Shown: positions 38,532 to 46,995 of the stretch, piece by piece
Numbering within the stretch: position 1 is the first letter of the stretch
Layout of the letters: the number at the start of each line of letters is the position of its first letter
DNA from: Amycolatopsis sp. 2-15
Lineage (GTDB): Bacteria; Actinomycetota; Actinomycetes; Mycobacteriales; Pseudonocardiaceae
NCBI RefSeq assembly: GCF_030285625.1
Contig: NZ_CP127294.1
Span: forward strand, 5,180,501-5,244,500
Length of the DNA: 64,000 nt
Reading direction: 5' to 3'
Notes under the pieces: generated by a model
The model's database searches: none
What the model was told of the DNA's origin: nothing
Seen by the model: only the letters and a program-made list of their open reading frames with translations
Position numbers and translations under genes: made by a program

Positions 38532-39923
38532 GTGTACTCGAAGCTGGTCGAAGACCTCGACGGCCTGCCCGCACTGCTCGACGCCGCGCGGGCGCAGGCC
38601 GGCGAGTTGCTCGCGGGGGTGGCGGACCGCCCGGTGGCGGTGCCGCCGGGGACGTTCGAACCCGCGGAGCTGCCGGAGGACGGCGTGGGTGCGCGGGCCG
38701 CGCTCGCGGAGTTCGGGCGCCGCTGGGCGCCGGGGTTCGCCGCGAGCGCCGGGCCGCGGTACCTGGGCTTCGTCACGGGCGGCGCGACGCCCGCGGCGGT
38801 GGCCGGTGACTGGCTCACCGCCGCGGCGGACCAGAACCCCGTGTCGTCGCTGGATTCCTCGGCTTCGGACCTCGAACGCGAGACGGTGGGCTGGCTCGCG
38901 AAGCTGTTCGGCCTGGGGCCGGAGTTCAGCGGCGCGTTCGTGTCCGGCGCGACGATGTCCAATGTGGTCGGTCTGGCGATCGGGCGCGAGTGGCTGGGGG
39001 AGCGGCTCGGCGTCACGGTCGCCGACGCCGGGGTCGCGGCGCTCGGCCCGGTCGAGGTGCTGAGCGGATCACCGCACTCCAGCGCGCTCAAGGCGATGTC
39101 CGTGCTGGGTCTCGGCCGCTCGGCCCTGCGGCCGGTGACCGTGCAGCCTGAGCGCGAGGCCGTGGACGTCGAGGCCCTGGACCGGGAGCTCGCCGCGCTG
39201 GGTGGGCGGCCCGCGATCGTGATCGCCAACGCCGGCACGGTCAACACCGTCGACTTCGACGACCTGCGGGCGATCGCCGCGCTCAAGGCGAAGTACCCGT
39301 TTTGGCTGCACGTCGACGCGGCGTTCGGCGGGTTCGCCGCCCTCTCGCCCGAGCACGCGGCGCTCGTCGGCGGGCTGGAGCTGGCCGACTCGGTGTGCGT
39401 CGACCTGCACAAGTGGCTCAACGTGCCCTACGACTCGGCCATCCAGTTCAGCCGCCGCCTCGACCTGCAGGTGCGCGTGTTCCAGAACTCCGCCGCCTAC
39501 CTCGGCCACCCGGGCGACAACCCGGACTTCGTGCACCGCACGCCCGAATCGTCGCGGCGGCTGCGGGCGCTGGCGGCGTGGTGCACCCTCGCGGCGTACG
39601 GCCGGGCGGGCCACCGGGAGATCGTGGAACGCTGCGTCGCCCACGCCCGTGACCTCGGCGACCGCCTGGCGGGGACGCCGCAGTGGCGGCTGCTCGCGCC
39701 GGTGCGGCTCAACGTCGTGTGCTTCACGCTGGCCGAAGACCCGACGCAGGAGCGCATCGACGCCGTGGTGCGCGCCGTCGCCGCCGGCGGCGAGACGTTC
39801 GTGACGCCGACGGTCTACGCGGGCGTGCCCGCGCTGCGGGCCGCGTTCAGCAACTGGCGGACCGGGCGAGAGGACGTGGACCGGATCTTCGCGGCGCTCG
39901 TCAGCGGTTCCGGCGCGGCTTGA
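38532..39923 (+). CDS. PLP-dependent group II decarboxylase / aminotransferase-fold protein
   Basis: A 463-residue fold-type I PLP enzyme of the aromatic-L-amino-acid decarboxylase group. FVSGATMSNVVGLAIGRE (cofactor phosphate region), WLHVDAAFGGFAALSPEH (PLP-contacting Asp) and VCVDLHKWLNVPYDS with Lys294 as the Schiff-base Lys are visible. The substrate may be an aromatic or related amino acid. GTG 38532 has AGGAGG five bases upstream. The 3' end overlaps the convergent pirin gene by 23 bp. Confidence 0.85.
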   Translation: MYSKLVEDLDGLPALLDAARAQAGELLAGVADRPVAVPPGTFEPAELPEDGVGARAALAEFGRRWAPGFAASAGPRYLGFVTGGATPAAVAGDWLTAAADQNPVSSLDSSASDLERETVGWLAKLFGLGPEFSGAFVSGATMSNVVGLAIGREWLGERLGVTVADAGVAALGPVEVLSGSPHSSALKAMSVLGLGRSALRPVTVQPEREAVDVEALDRELAALGGRPAIVIANAGTVNTVDFDDLRAIAALKAKYPFWLHVDAAFGGFAALSPEHAALVGGLELADSVCVDLHKWLNVPYDSAIQFSRRLDLQVRVFQNSAAYLGHPGDNPDFVHRTPESSRRLRALAAWCTLAAYGRAGHREIVERCVAHARDLGDRLAGTPQWRLLAPVRLNVVCFTLAEDPTQERIDAVVRAVAAGGETFVTPTVYAGVPALRAAFSNWRTGREDVDRIFAALVSGSGAA

Positions 39924-40872
39924 TCCGTACGTTGGGCAGGACCGGCGCGGGCAACCGCGCGGGTGCGCCCGGCACCTCGGGGATCGCCCCGAATTGCGGC
40001 GCCTCGGCCTGCCACGCCTTGCGGTACTCCACGATCTCCTCGTGCGTGCGGGCCACGAAGTTCCACCACATCACGATCTCCTCGCCGAACGGCGGCCCGC
40101 CGAGCAGCATCACGCGCGCGCGGCCGTCGCCGGTGTTCGCGAGCTCGAGCGTGGCCCGGCCGATGCCGAGGTACCCGAGGTCGGTGCTGTGCAGCGCCGA
40201 GCCGGCGAAGGCGACCTCGCCGGTGTCGACGAGCACGCCGTGTTCGTACTCGGGGTCGACGTCGAGCGTCACGCGGGCGCCGGGCTCCAGCACCAGTTCC
40301 GCGCCGAGCAGCGGGGTGAACGTCTTGACCGGCGAGGTCGCACCGGCGAGCGTGCCGAGGAAAACGCGTGCGGTGGCGTCGCCGAGGTCGGTGGCGGGCG
40401 GGGCGTAGTGCTGGAAGTCGCGTTCGGCATGGCGGTGCGCGTCAGGCAGCGCGACCCACAGCTGCACGCCGTGCAGTGCGGTCGTCTCCGGCGTCGAGAC
40501 CTCGGAGTGGCAGATGCCGTGGCCGCCGGTCATGAGGTTCAGCTCGCCCGGGCGGATCATCGCGTGGGAGCCGAGGCTGTCGCGGTGCTCGATCTCGCCG
40601 GCGAACAGCCAGCTCACCGTCTGCAGCCCGGTGTGCGGGTGCGAGCCGACGGACATGCCGCCGGTCGTCCTCGGGTCGTCGGGGCCGTAGTGGTCGGCGA
40701 AGCACCAGGCGCCCACGAGCGAACGCTTGCGCTGCGGCAGCGTGCGGCGCACCTTCATCGCACGCGGCCCGCCCAGCGGCACGTCCCGCGCGCCGAGGAC
40801 CTCGACGCCGCCGTGGCCGGCCGCGTCGTCCCCGCAGTCCAGGACGGGTGGCTCGGTCTCGACGTTGCTCAT
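39901..40872 (-). CDS. Pirin-family bicupin protein
   Basis: A 323-residue pirin: the N-terminal cupin contains HPHTGLQTVSWLFAGEIEHR with metal-binding His/Glu, then MTGGHGICHSEVST; the second cupin is C-terminal (GGPPFGEEIVMWWNFV). Bacterial pirins can be quercetinases or protein regulators. ATG 40872. Monocistronic. Function not assignable beyond family. Confidence 0.87.
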   Translation of the reverse strand: MSNVETEPPVLDCGDDAAGHGGVEVLGARDVPLGGPRAMKVRRTLPQRKRSLVGAWCFADHYGPDDPRTTGGMSVGSHPHTGLQTVSWLFAGEIEHRDSLGSHAMIRPGELNLMTGGHGICHSEVSTPETTALHGVQLWVALPDAHRHAERDFQHYAPPATDLGDATARVFLGTLAGATSPVKTFTPLLGAELVLEPGARVTLDVDPEYEHGVLVDTGEVAFAGSALHSTDLGYLGIGRATLELANTGDGRARVMLLGGPPFGEEIVMWWNFVARTHEEIVEYRKAWQAEAPQFGAIPEVPGAPARLPAPVLPNVRIKPRRNR

Positions 40873-40983
40873 CCTGGTGCCTCCACTCGCGCGGTTCCGT
40901 CACCGAAACCTTAGCGGGAAGGCTTGTGGCGCGTCGTTTTCGAGGCGCTGGGGTGCCAAGCGCGGTGGGTTCGAAGCGGCGGC

Positions 40984-41439
40984 TCAGTCGTGCGAGTTGG
41001 GCGTGGCTTCGTGCCCGGGCAAGCCGGGGGTGCGGTTCTCGCGCTTCACCCGGGCCTCGGCGAGGTGGCGGACGCCGCGGGTGAGCTCGCGCACACGCGT
41101 CTCGTGGTCGTGGAACACGCGGTAGTAGGTGGTGTCGTACTCCTCCACGATCTGGAACGTCCAGCGTCCGTGCAGCACGTTGCGGCCGAGGAGGTGCTCG
41201 GCGAGGCGGTCTGCGTGGCCGGGGTGGCCCGCCGCGCGCAGCATGGCGATGCCGGCCGAGAGCTTCTCGTCCGCGGAGCCGGTGAGCTGGTGGAACTCGT
41301 AGAGCCGGCCGCGGGCGATCTCGACGGTCTCCATCGCCTCGGTGATCTTGCCGACGGCTTCGAGCGTCGCGCGGTCGGGTTCGAGGTGTTCGGCCGCGGT
41401 GTCGTCGAGCCGGAGGTCTGGGTGCGCGTCTGGGTCCAT
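40984..41439 (-). CDS. Conserved actinobacterial hypothetical protein
   Basis: A 151-residue, mostly helical, charged protein (TAAEHLEPDRATLEAVGKIT; RNVLHGRWTFQIVEEYDTTY). I do not recognise a domain. ATG 41439 is preceded by GAGGT, and the frame upstream is poor. It is divergent from the hydrolase gene with 63 bp between starts. No catalytic motif seen. Confidence 0.6.
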   Translation of the reverse strand: MDPDAHPDLRLDDTAAEHLEPDRATLEAVGKITEAMETVEIARGRLYEFHQLTGSADEKLSAGIAMLRAAGHPGHADRLAEHLLGRNVLHGRWTFQIVEEYDTTYYRVFHDHETRVRELTRGVRHLAEARVKRENRTPGLPGHEATPNSHD

Positions 41440-41502
41440 ACCTCGCGAAGTACCCCGCGAACGCCGTTCCCTCACGCGCCGCGGCCGCTAGAGTCGCGCC
41501 GC

Positions 41503-42330
41503 ATGGGGCCCTCACACGACCTGACCCTCGCCGGCGACCGCGTGCTGCGCGTGCACGACAGCGGCCGCGGCGACACCCTCACCGTGGTCTGGCTCCACGG
41601 CACGCCGCAGACCGGAGCGCTGCTGGCACCGGTTCTGCAGGCCGCGGACGCGCGCGGGATCCGCGTCGTCTCCTACGGCCGCCCGGGCTACGGCGGGTCG
41701 ACGACGGTGCCGGGCCGCACCGTCGGGTCCGCGGCCGAGGACGTGCGCGTGCTCGCCGACGCGCTGGGGCTGGGCCGCTTCGCGGTGGTCGGCGCTTCGG
41801 GCGGCGGGTCGCACGCGCTGGCGGCCGCCGCGCAGCTGCCGGACCGCGTCACGGCGGCGGTGGCGCTGGCCGGGGTCGCGCCGTACACCGAGGAGTTCGA
41901 CTGGTTCGCCGGCATGGCCGACCCGACCTCGCTGCGCGCGGCGCGCGAAGGCCGCGACGCGCGGATGACCCACGCGCTCACGCACGAGTTCGACCCGGAG
42001 AGCTTCGTCGCGCTCGACTGGGCCGCGCTGGAAGGCGCGTGGGGACCGCTCGGCGCGGACGCCGGGGAGGCCGGCGGCGCGGGCCACGACGGTGAGGTCG
42101 ACGACGACGTCGCCTACGCGTCCGGCTGGGGCTTCGAACTCGCCGACGTGCGCACGCAGGTCCTGTTGGCGCAGGGCGGCGCCGACCGCGTGGTCCCCGC
42201 GTCGCACGCGCAGCACCTGTTCACGCACCTGCCCGACGCCGAGCTGTGGCTGCGGCCCCGCGACGGGCACATCTCGGTACTCAACGCCCTGCCCACCGCG
42301 CTGGACTGGCTGCTCGCGCGAGCCCGGTGA
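41503..42330 (+). CDS. Alpha/beta hydrolase
   Basis: A 275-residue alpha/beta hydrolase: oxyanion HGTPQTG, nucleophile elbow GASGGGSHA (GxSxG), a cap region of about residues 130-205, and acid and base in QGGADRVVPASH and RDGHISV. Substrate unknown. ATG 41503. Convergent with ku. Confidence 0.85.
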   Translation: MGPSHDLTLAGDRVLRVHDSGRGDTLTVVWLHGTPQTGALLAPVLQAADARGIRVVSYGRPGYGGSTTVPGRTVGSAAEDVRVLADALGLGRFAVVGASGGGSHALAAAAQLPDRVTAAVALAGVAPYTEEFDWFAGMADPTSLRAAREGRDARMTHALTHEFDPESFVALDWAALEGAWGPLGADAGEAGGAGHDGEVDDDVAYASGWGFELADVRTQVLLAQGGADRVVPASHAQHLFTHLPDAELWLRPRDGHISVLNALPTALDWLLARAR

Positions 42331-42351
42331 CTCCGGTTTCCCGGCGGACGG

Positions 42352-43278
42352 TCAGGACGCCTCTTCCAACGCCCGTTCCAGATCCGCGCGCTTCATCTTC
42401 GAGCGGCCCTTGATCTCGCGTTCCCTGGCCAGCTCGTCGAGCTCGGCCTTGGTGAGGTCCGAGAGCTGCGGTCCCTTCTCCTTCTTGCCGCGCCGCTTCC
42501 CGTTCTTCACGCTGCGCTGCAGGGCCTCGAACAGGTCGACCACCTTCGTCGGCTCCGCGGCCTCGGCGGCCGGCGTGACCTTGTCGCCCTTGCGCTTGGC
42601 CGCGATCAGCTCGTGGACGCGGTCGGTGAACGAGTCGCGGTAGTCCTCGGGCCGCCAGTCCTCGGTGAGGGCCTCGATGAGGTCCACGGCCATGTCGAAC
42701 TCCTTGCCGCGCGCCGGTGCCTTCTCCGGCAGGTCCGGCAGCGACTTCTCCCGGTCCCGCAGGTCCGCGGCGAAGTGCAGCGTGTCGAGCAGCATCACGC
42801 CGTCGCCGGCCCGCACGAGCGCCAGGTACTCGCGCCCGCGCAGCACGAACTTGGCCACACCCGCCTTGTCCGTCTTCGCCATCGCCGCCAGCAGCAGCGA
42901 GTACGGCTTGTCGTAGTCGGAGCTCGCGGGGGCGAGCCAGTAGGTGCGGTCGAAGAACATCGGGTCGATGTCGGCGATGTCGGCGAATGCCTCCACGTCG
43001 AGCGACTTGCTGCGCCCGGGCGCGATCTCGTCGAGCTCCTCGGGCTCGACCAGCACGTAGTCGCCGTCGTCGAGCTCGTAGCCCTTCACGATCTCGGCCA
43101 GCTCCACCTCGTCGCCGGTGCGCTCGTTCACACGCCGGTAGCGGATACGGTCGCTCGTGCCGCGCTCGAACTGGCGGAAGTGCACGGTGTGGTCCTCGAT
43201 CGCGCTGTAGAGCCGCACCGGCACCGTCACCAGGCCGAGGGTGAGCGAGCCGCTCCAGACGGGCCGTTTCGGTGCCAT
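42352..43278 (-). CDS. ku: Non-homologous end-joining protein Ku
   Basis: A 308-residue bacterial Ku: it opens with WSGSLTLGLVTVPVRLYSAI and contains the Ku core (FRQFERGTSDRIRYRRVN, VLVEPEELDEIAPGRSKSLD). A Lys-rich segment and a SAP/Rho-N-like helical tail follow (LSDLTKAELDELAREREIKG). It forms a ring that binds DNA ends and recruits LigD. No ligD is in the window. The extra C-terminal tail may bind DNA or the ligase. ATG 43278. Confidence 0.93.
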   Translation of the reverse strand: MAPKRPVWSGSLTLGLVTVPVRLYSAIEDHTVHFRQFERGTSDRIRYRRVNERTGDEVELAEIVKGYELDDGDYVLVEPEELDEIAPGRSKSLDVEAFADIADIDPMFFDRTYWLAPASSDYDKPYSLLLAAMAKTDKAGVAKFVLRGREYLALVRAGDGVMLLDTLHFAADLRDREKSLPDLPEKAPARGKEFDMAVDLIEALTEDWRPEDYRDSFTDRVHELIAAKRKGDKVTPAAEAAEPTKVVDLFEALQRSVKNGKRRGKKEKGPQLSDLTKAELDELAREREIKGRSKMKRADLERALEEAS

Positions 43279-43340
43279 GGCGCACTCCTTTCCCGACCGG
43301 GGAGTACCCGCTTTCGCCCGCGCCGACGCATCGCCCCGCG

Positions 43341-43760
43341 TCAGGCCAGGCGGTCCAGCAGCTCGTCGTGCCCGCCCGCGTCGCGCAGCTTGCGCGGGTC
43401 GGGGCGGCCGAGGGAGTGGTCGGCCGCGCGCAGCGCCCCCAGGAACCGCTCGACGGCCGCCGGCTCGGCGAGCACGTCGTCACCGTCCAGGTAGGCCAGC
43501 ACGATCAGGTCCTCCCCGCACGAGGCCTCGATCGCCGCCGACCAGCCGTGCACCTCGTCCCACAGCAGCGCCAGGTCCCGGTCGGGGAACCGTTCGAGCC
43601 GCCGGTCGAGGGCGATGTAGGCCGAGACCGGCAGGTCGAGGTCGACCGTGCAGGACTCCAGTCCCACGCCGACCGCGGCGGCCACCCGGGAGAGGTAGCC
43701 GCGCAACGCGCGGTCGAAGCGGTGGTCCACGCCGAGGTCCGCATCCACGAAGCTGCTCAC
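43341..43760 (-). CDS. DUF6292 family protein
   Basis: A 139-residue protein with RALRGYLSRVAAAVGVGLES, SAYIALDRRLERFPDRDLAL and LLWDEVHGWSAAIE, the usual DUF6292 blocks of Pseudonocardiaceae and relatives. No known function. GTG 43760 has GAGAGG upstream; the frame to 43997 is open but unlikely. Confidence 0.72.
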   Translation of the reverse strand: MSSFVDADLGVDHRFDRALRGYLSRVAAAVGVGLESCTVDLDLPVSAYIALDRRLERFPDRDLALLWDEVHGWSAAIEASCGEDLIVLAYLDGDDVLAEPAAVERFLGALRAADHSLGRPDPRKLRDAGGHDELLDRLA

Positions 43761-43944
43761 GAGGGACACCCTCTCTGTCGCCGGGGAAGGGGATCGCCCT
43801 GTCAGGCGAGCATCGGCTACCCGGATCCGGGTCGCCTCACACCCCATTTTCGGGTGAATTTCCTGCCACGCGGGCGATCCGGCGCAAGTGGCTCCGATCG
43901 GACGTACGCGGTCCCGGCGACCGGAACCCCTCGTGAGCGCGCGG

Positions 43945-44319
43945 CTACCGTCCGGCCAGCCGCCGCACCGCCGCGACGATCTCGCGGTTCGGCACACCCT
44001 TCGCGAGGTACTCGACCGCGCCCGCGGTCTCCATGGAGGCCATGGACGCGTGGTCGGAGTAGGCGGAGAACGCGAGCACCGCCGTCCCCGGGCAGCGGGT
44101 CACGATCTCGCGCGCGGCGCGGGCCCCGCCGCCGCCGGGCATGCGCACGTCGAGCACCGCGACGGCGGGCCGGTGGCGCTCGGCGAGCGTGATCGCGTCT
44201 TCCGCGTCGCGCCCGACGCCGACGACCTCGATGTCGGGCTGCTCCTCGAGCACCTCGCGCAGGGCGTCGCGGATCATGTCGTCATCGTCGCTGATCACGA
44301 CGCGCAGGGGGCCGGTCAT
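43945..44319 (-). CDS. Stand-alone receiver-domain response regulator
   Basis: A 124-residue CheY-like receiver: VVISDDDDMIRDALREVLEE (acid pocket), VAVLDVRMPGGGGARA (phospho-Asp), LAFSAYS and LAKGVPNREIVAAV (Lys). No output domain, so it may act through protein contacts. ATG 44319 overlaps the histidine kinase stop by 4 bp, making it the kinase partner. Confidence 0.85.
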   Translation of the reverse strand: MTGPLRVVISDDDDMIRDALREVLEEQPDIEVVGVGRDAEDAITLAERHRPAVAVLDVRMPGGGGARAAREIVTRCPGTAVLAFSAYSDHASMASMETAGAVEYLAKGVPNREIVAAVRRLAGR

Positions 44320-45743
44320 CGCTGCTCGTCCGGGGCGCTCGGCAGCCAGAACTCCACACTCGTCCCTTCACCGGGTCTGCTGGACATCGACCACCAGCCG
44401 TGGGCCGACTCGGCACGTTCGCGCATCTCGATCAGCCCGAAGTGGTCGCGGCCGGGGTCGGTGCCGGTCACGGCGGTGCCGACCCCGTCGTCGGTCACGC
44501 GGAAGAGCGTGCCTCTGTCCACTGTGGACAACGAAACCTCCACTCGTGCCGCGCGGGCGTGCTTGTGCACGTTGGTGAGCGCTTCCTGGCAGATCCGGTA
44601 TCCCGTCACGGCGGCTTCCGAGGTGGGCTCGGCCGTGAGGTCGTGGCGCAGCGTGTACTCCAGGCCCCAGCCGGGCAGGACCTCTTCGAGGTGACCGGCG
44701 AGCGCGATCACGAGCCCGTGGCGGTCCAGGTCGGGCGGCCGCAGCCGGGAGACGAGCGTGCGCAGCCGGCCCACCGCCGCGCGCACCGACTCGTCGAGCG
44801 TGTACAGGCCTTCGCGGTGCTCCTCGGGCAGCCGGTCGGCCAGCAGCTGCAACCGCATGCCGACGGCGACCATCGACTGGATCGAGTCGTCGTGCACGTC
44901 CCACGCGATGCGCCGCCGTTCCACCTCCTGGGCGTCCACGAGGTGCCCGACCAGGCGGCTCCGTTGCACCAGGGCCCGTTCGGCGGTGCGGCGTTCGGTC
45001 ATGTCGCGGGTGACTTTGCCGAAGCCGCGGTGGTTGCCGGCGTCGTCGAACAGGGCGGTGATGACGACGTTGGCCCAGAAGCGGGTGCCGTCCTTGCGCA
45101 GGCGCCAGCCTTCGTCTTCGAGGCGGCCGTCGATCAACGCGGTTTCGAGCTCGCGCTCGGGTTTGCGCGCGGCGATCTCCTCCGGCGGGTAGAACACGGA
45201 GAAGTGCTGCCCGATGATCTCCTCGGCCCGGTAACCCTTGATGCGCTGGGCGCCGGCGTTCCAGCTGACGATGCGGCCGCCGGGGTCGAGCATGAAGATG
45301 CCGTAGTCGACCACGTCCTGCACCAGCAGGCGGAAGCGTTCCTCGCTCTCGCGCAGCGCTTGTTCGGCGGTGCGGCGTTCGGTCATGTCGCGGGTGACTT
45401 TGCCGAAGCCGCGGTGGTTGCCGGCGTCGTCGAACAGGGCGGTGATGACGACGTTGGCCCAGAAGCGGGTGCCGTCCTTGCGCAGGCGCCAGCCTTCGTC
45501 TTCGAGGCGGCCGTCGATCAACGCGGTTTCGAGCTCGCGCTCGGGTTTGCGCGCGGCGATCTCCTCCGGCGGGTAGAACACGGAGAAGTGCTGCCCGATG
45601 ATCTCCTCGGCCCGGTAACCCTTGATGCGTTCGGCACCCGCGTTCCAGCTGACGACCCGGCCGGTCGGGTCGAGCATGAAGATCGCGTAGTCGAGGACGC
45701 CGCGCACCAACAGGCCGAGGTCGTCGCCCGCGGGTTCGTCCAT
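44316..45743 (-). CDS. Double-PAS sensor histidine kinase (HisKA_3)
   Basis: A 475-residue soluble kinase: PAS1 about 10-130, PAS2 about 138-258, and a NarL-type HisKA_3/HATPase at about 270-475. VERRRIAWDVHDDSIQSM has the phospho-His; HATPase is GYRICQEALTNVHKHARAAR and FRVTDDGVGT. The two PAS domains share a stretch of about 89 identical residues because 268 bp are duplicated exactly. The PAS pattern (SWNAGA-x-RIKGYRAEEIIG) suggests flavin- or heme-like or redox/light sensing, but cofactor residues cannot be assigned. ATG 45743 or 45761. Confidence 0.87.
   Translation of the reverse strand: MDEPAGDDLGLLVRGVLDYAIFMLDPTGRVVSWNAGAERIKGYRAEEIIGQHFSVFYPPEEIAARKPERELETALIDGRLEDEGWRLRKDGTRFWANVVITALFDDAGNHRGFGKVTRDMTERRTAEQALRESEERFRLLVQDVVDYGIFMLDPGGRIVSWNAGAQRIKGYRAEEIIGQHFSVFYPPEEIAARKPERELETALIDGRLEDEGWRLRKDGTRFWANVVITALFDDAGNHRGFGKVTRDMTERRTAERALVQRSRLVGHLVDAQEVERRRIAWDVHDDSIQSMVAVGMRLQLLADRLPEEHREGLYTLDESVRAAVGRLRTLVSRLRPPDLDRHGLVIALAGHLEEVLPGWGLEYTLRHDLTAEPTSEAAVTGYRICQEALTNVHKHARAARVEVSLSTVDRGTLFRVTDDGVGTAVTGTDPGRDHFGLIEMRERAESAHGWWSMSSRPGEGTSVEFWLPSAPDEQR
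44978..45629. repeat. Two perfect 268-bp direct repeats inside the PAS kinase gene
   Basis: Bases 44978-45245 and 45362-45629 are identical as far as I can compare, with 384 bp between repeat starts, i.e. exactly 128 codons. Differences begin immediately outside. This is an in-frame duplication or a recent gene-conversion tract between the two PAS modules. Confidence 0.85.
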
Positions 45744-45786
45744 GCCCCAACTGTGCCCCATCGAGGTCAGCGGGGCAGCCTCCGGC

Positions 45787-46176
45787 TCACTCGCGCGGAG
45801 TGCGGCCCAGCTCACACCACACGACCTTCCCCGACGCGCCGGGGGTGACGCCCCACGCGAGCGAGAGCTCCTGCACCAGCCGCAGACCCCAGCCACCGTC
45901 CGGACCGGACTCGCGGGTCGCGGGCAGCGCGGTGCTGTCGTCGGCGATCTCGAGCCGGACCACCGAGCCCGTGTACTTGAGCCGCAGCACGGGTTTCCCC
46001 TTGCCGTGCTGCACCGCGTTGGTCGCCAACTCGGTCACGATCAGCTGGGCGTCGTCGGCCACGGCGCCGAAACCCCACCCGGTCAGGGTCGCCCGGGTGA
46101 AGTCGCGCGCCGACGCGAGACCGGCCACCGACTCGGGCAGCGCGCACTCGGCGTCGACAGGGGCGGGAACCTCCAC
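45787..46176 (-). CDS. RsbW/SpoIIAB-like ATP-binding protein (HATPase_c_2)
   Basis: A 129-residue GHKL ATPase. VTELATNAVQHG is the N box, LEIADD the G1 region and GWGLRLVQELSLAWG the G2 box. These are anti-sigma kinases or regulators in actinobacteria. ATG 46176. It is 43 bp downstream of nothing else on its strand; the next gene downstream in transcription is the PAS kinase. No sigma factor is in the window. Confidence 0.82.
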   Translation of the reverse strand: MEVPAPVDAECALPESVAGLASARDFTRATLTGWGFGAVADDAQLIVTELATNAVQHGKGKPVLRLKYTGSVVRLEIADDSTALPATRESGPDGGWGLRLVQELSLAWGVTPGASGKVVWCELGRTPRE

Positions 46177-46247
46177 GTCCCCACTCTCGGCGAAACAGCG
46201 GCGGCGCGGCAGACGCAGATCACCACCGCGTCACTGACGCAGGTGCA

Positions 46248-46898
46248 TCACTCCAGCAGGCCCTCGCGCCGCGCGAAGGCGACCGCTTCGAGCTTTGAGC
46301 GCGCGCCGAGCTTCTCGAGCACGCGCTGCACGTGGTTGCGGGTGGTGTTGCGGGTGACGCCGAGGCGGTCGCCGATCTCTTCCGTGCTCGCGCCTTCCGC
46401 CAGCAGCTGCAGCGTCTCCTGCTCTCGCGCGGTCAGCGCCGAGCCGTTGCCGCGGACGCGGCCGGTGAGCCGGTCGAGCACCCCGGGCAGCAGGGCCGCG
46501 TCGAACACCACCTCGCCTTCGGCCACGCGCTGCACGGCTGACTCCAGCTGGTCGAGCGGCGCGGACTTGAGCAGCAGCCCCCGGCCGCCGGCCTCGGCCA
46601 CGCGCGCGGCGACGGCCGGAGTGGCGTCGCCGGTGAGAACGAGGACCTGCGAACCCAGTGCGGCGAGGTCGCCGATCGCGGCCACGGCGTCGCCGTCGGG
46701 CAGGCGCCGATCGAGGACCACGACGTCGGGCCGCAGCCGGGCCGTGTCGGTCGTCGCGGCTTCGCGTGAGCGGGCGCGCCCGACCACGGAGATGGCGGGG
46801 GAGCGTTGGAGGGCCAGTTCGAGAGCCTGGGCCACCATGTCGTGGTCTTCCACGAGCAGCACCCGCACCGGGTCGGCGAAGCGAGGCTCGACAGGCAT
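46248..46898 (-). CDS. NarL/FixJ-family (LuxR) response regulator
   Basis: A 216-residue regulator: receiver VRVLLVEDHDMVAQALELAL with phospho-Asp in VVVLDRRLPDGD, LuxR HTH (LTAREQETLQLLAEGASTEE, GVTRNTTRNHVQRVLEKLGA). ATG 46898 has GGAAAGG upstream. Orphan here, although a HisKA_3 kinase lies 1.2 kb away on the same strand and could be its partner. Confidence 0.85.
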   Translation of the reverse strand: MPVEPRFADPVRVLLVEDHDMVAQALELALQRSPAISVVGRARSREAATTDTARLRPDVVVLDRRLPDGDAVAAIGDLAALGSQVLVLTGDATPAVAARVAEAGGRGLLLKSAPLDQLESAVQRVAEGEVVFDAALLPGVLDRLTGRVRGNGSALTAREQETLQLLAEGASTEEIGDRLGVTRNTTRNHVQRVLEKLGARSKLEAVAFARREGLLE

Positions 46899-46995
46899 GT
46901 CGCTGCCTTTCCACTGGCGCCGGGGACTGGGGCGGAGTTTCCGAACTGGGCCACTCATCGTAACCGGGTGACGGCACGGCCACCGTCCGGGCGGG

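Noticed and set aside
44400..45848. 482-codon plus-strand frame over the PAS kinase
   Set aside because: It mirrors the repeated PAS DNA and has no domain; the minus-strand kinase is unambiguous.
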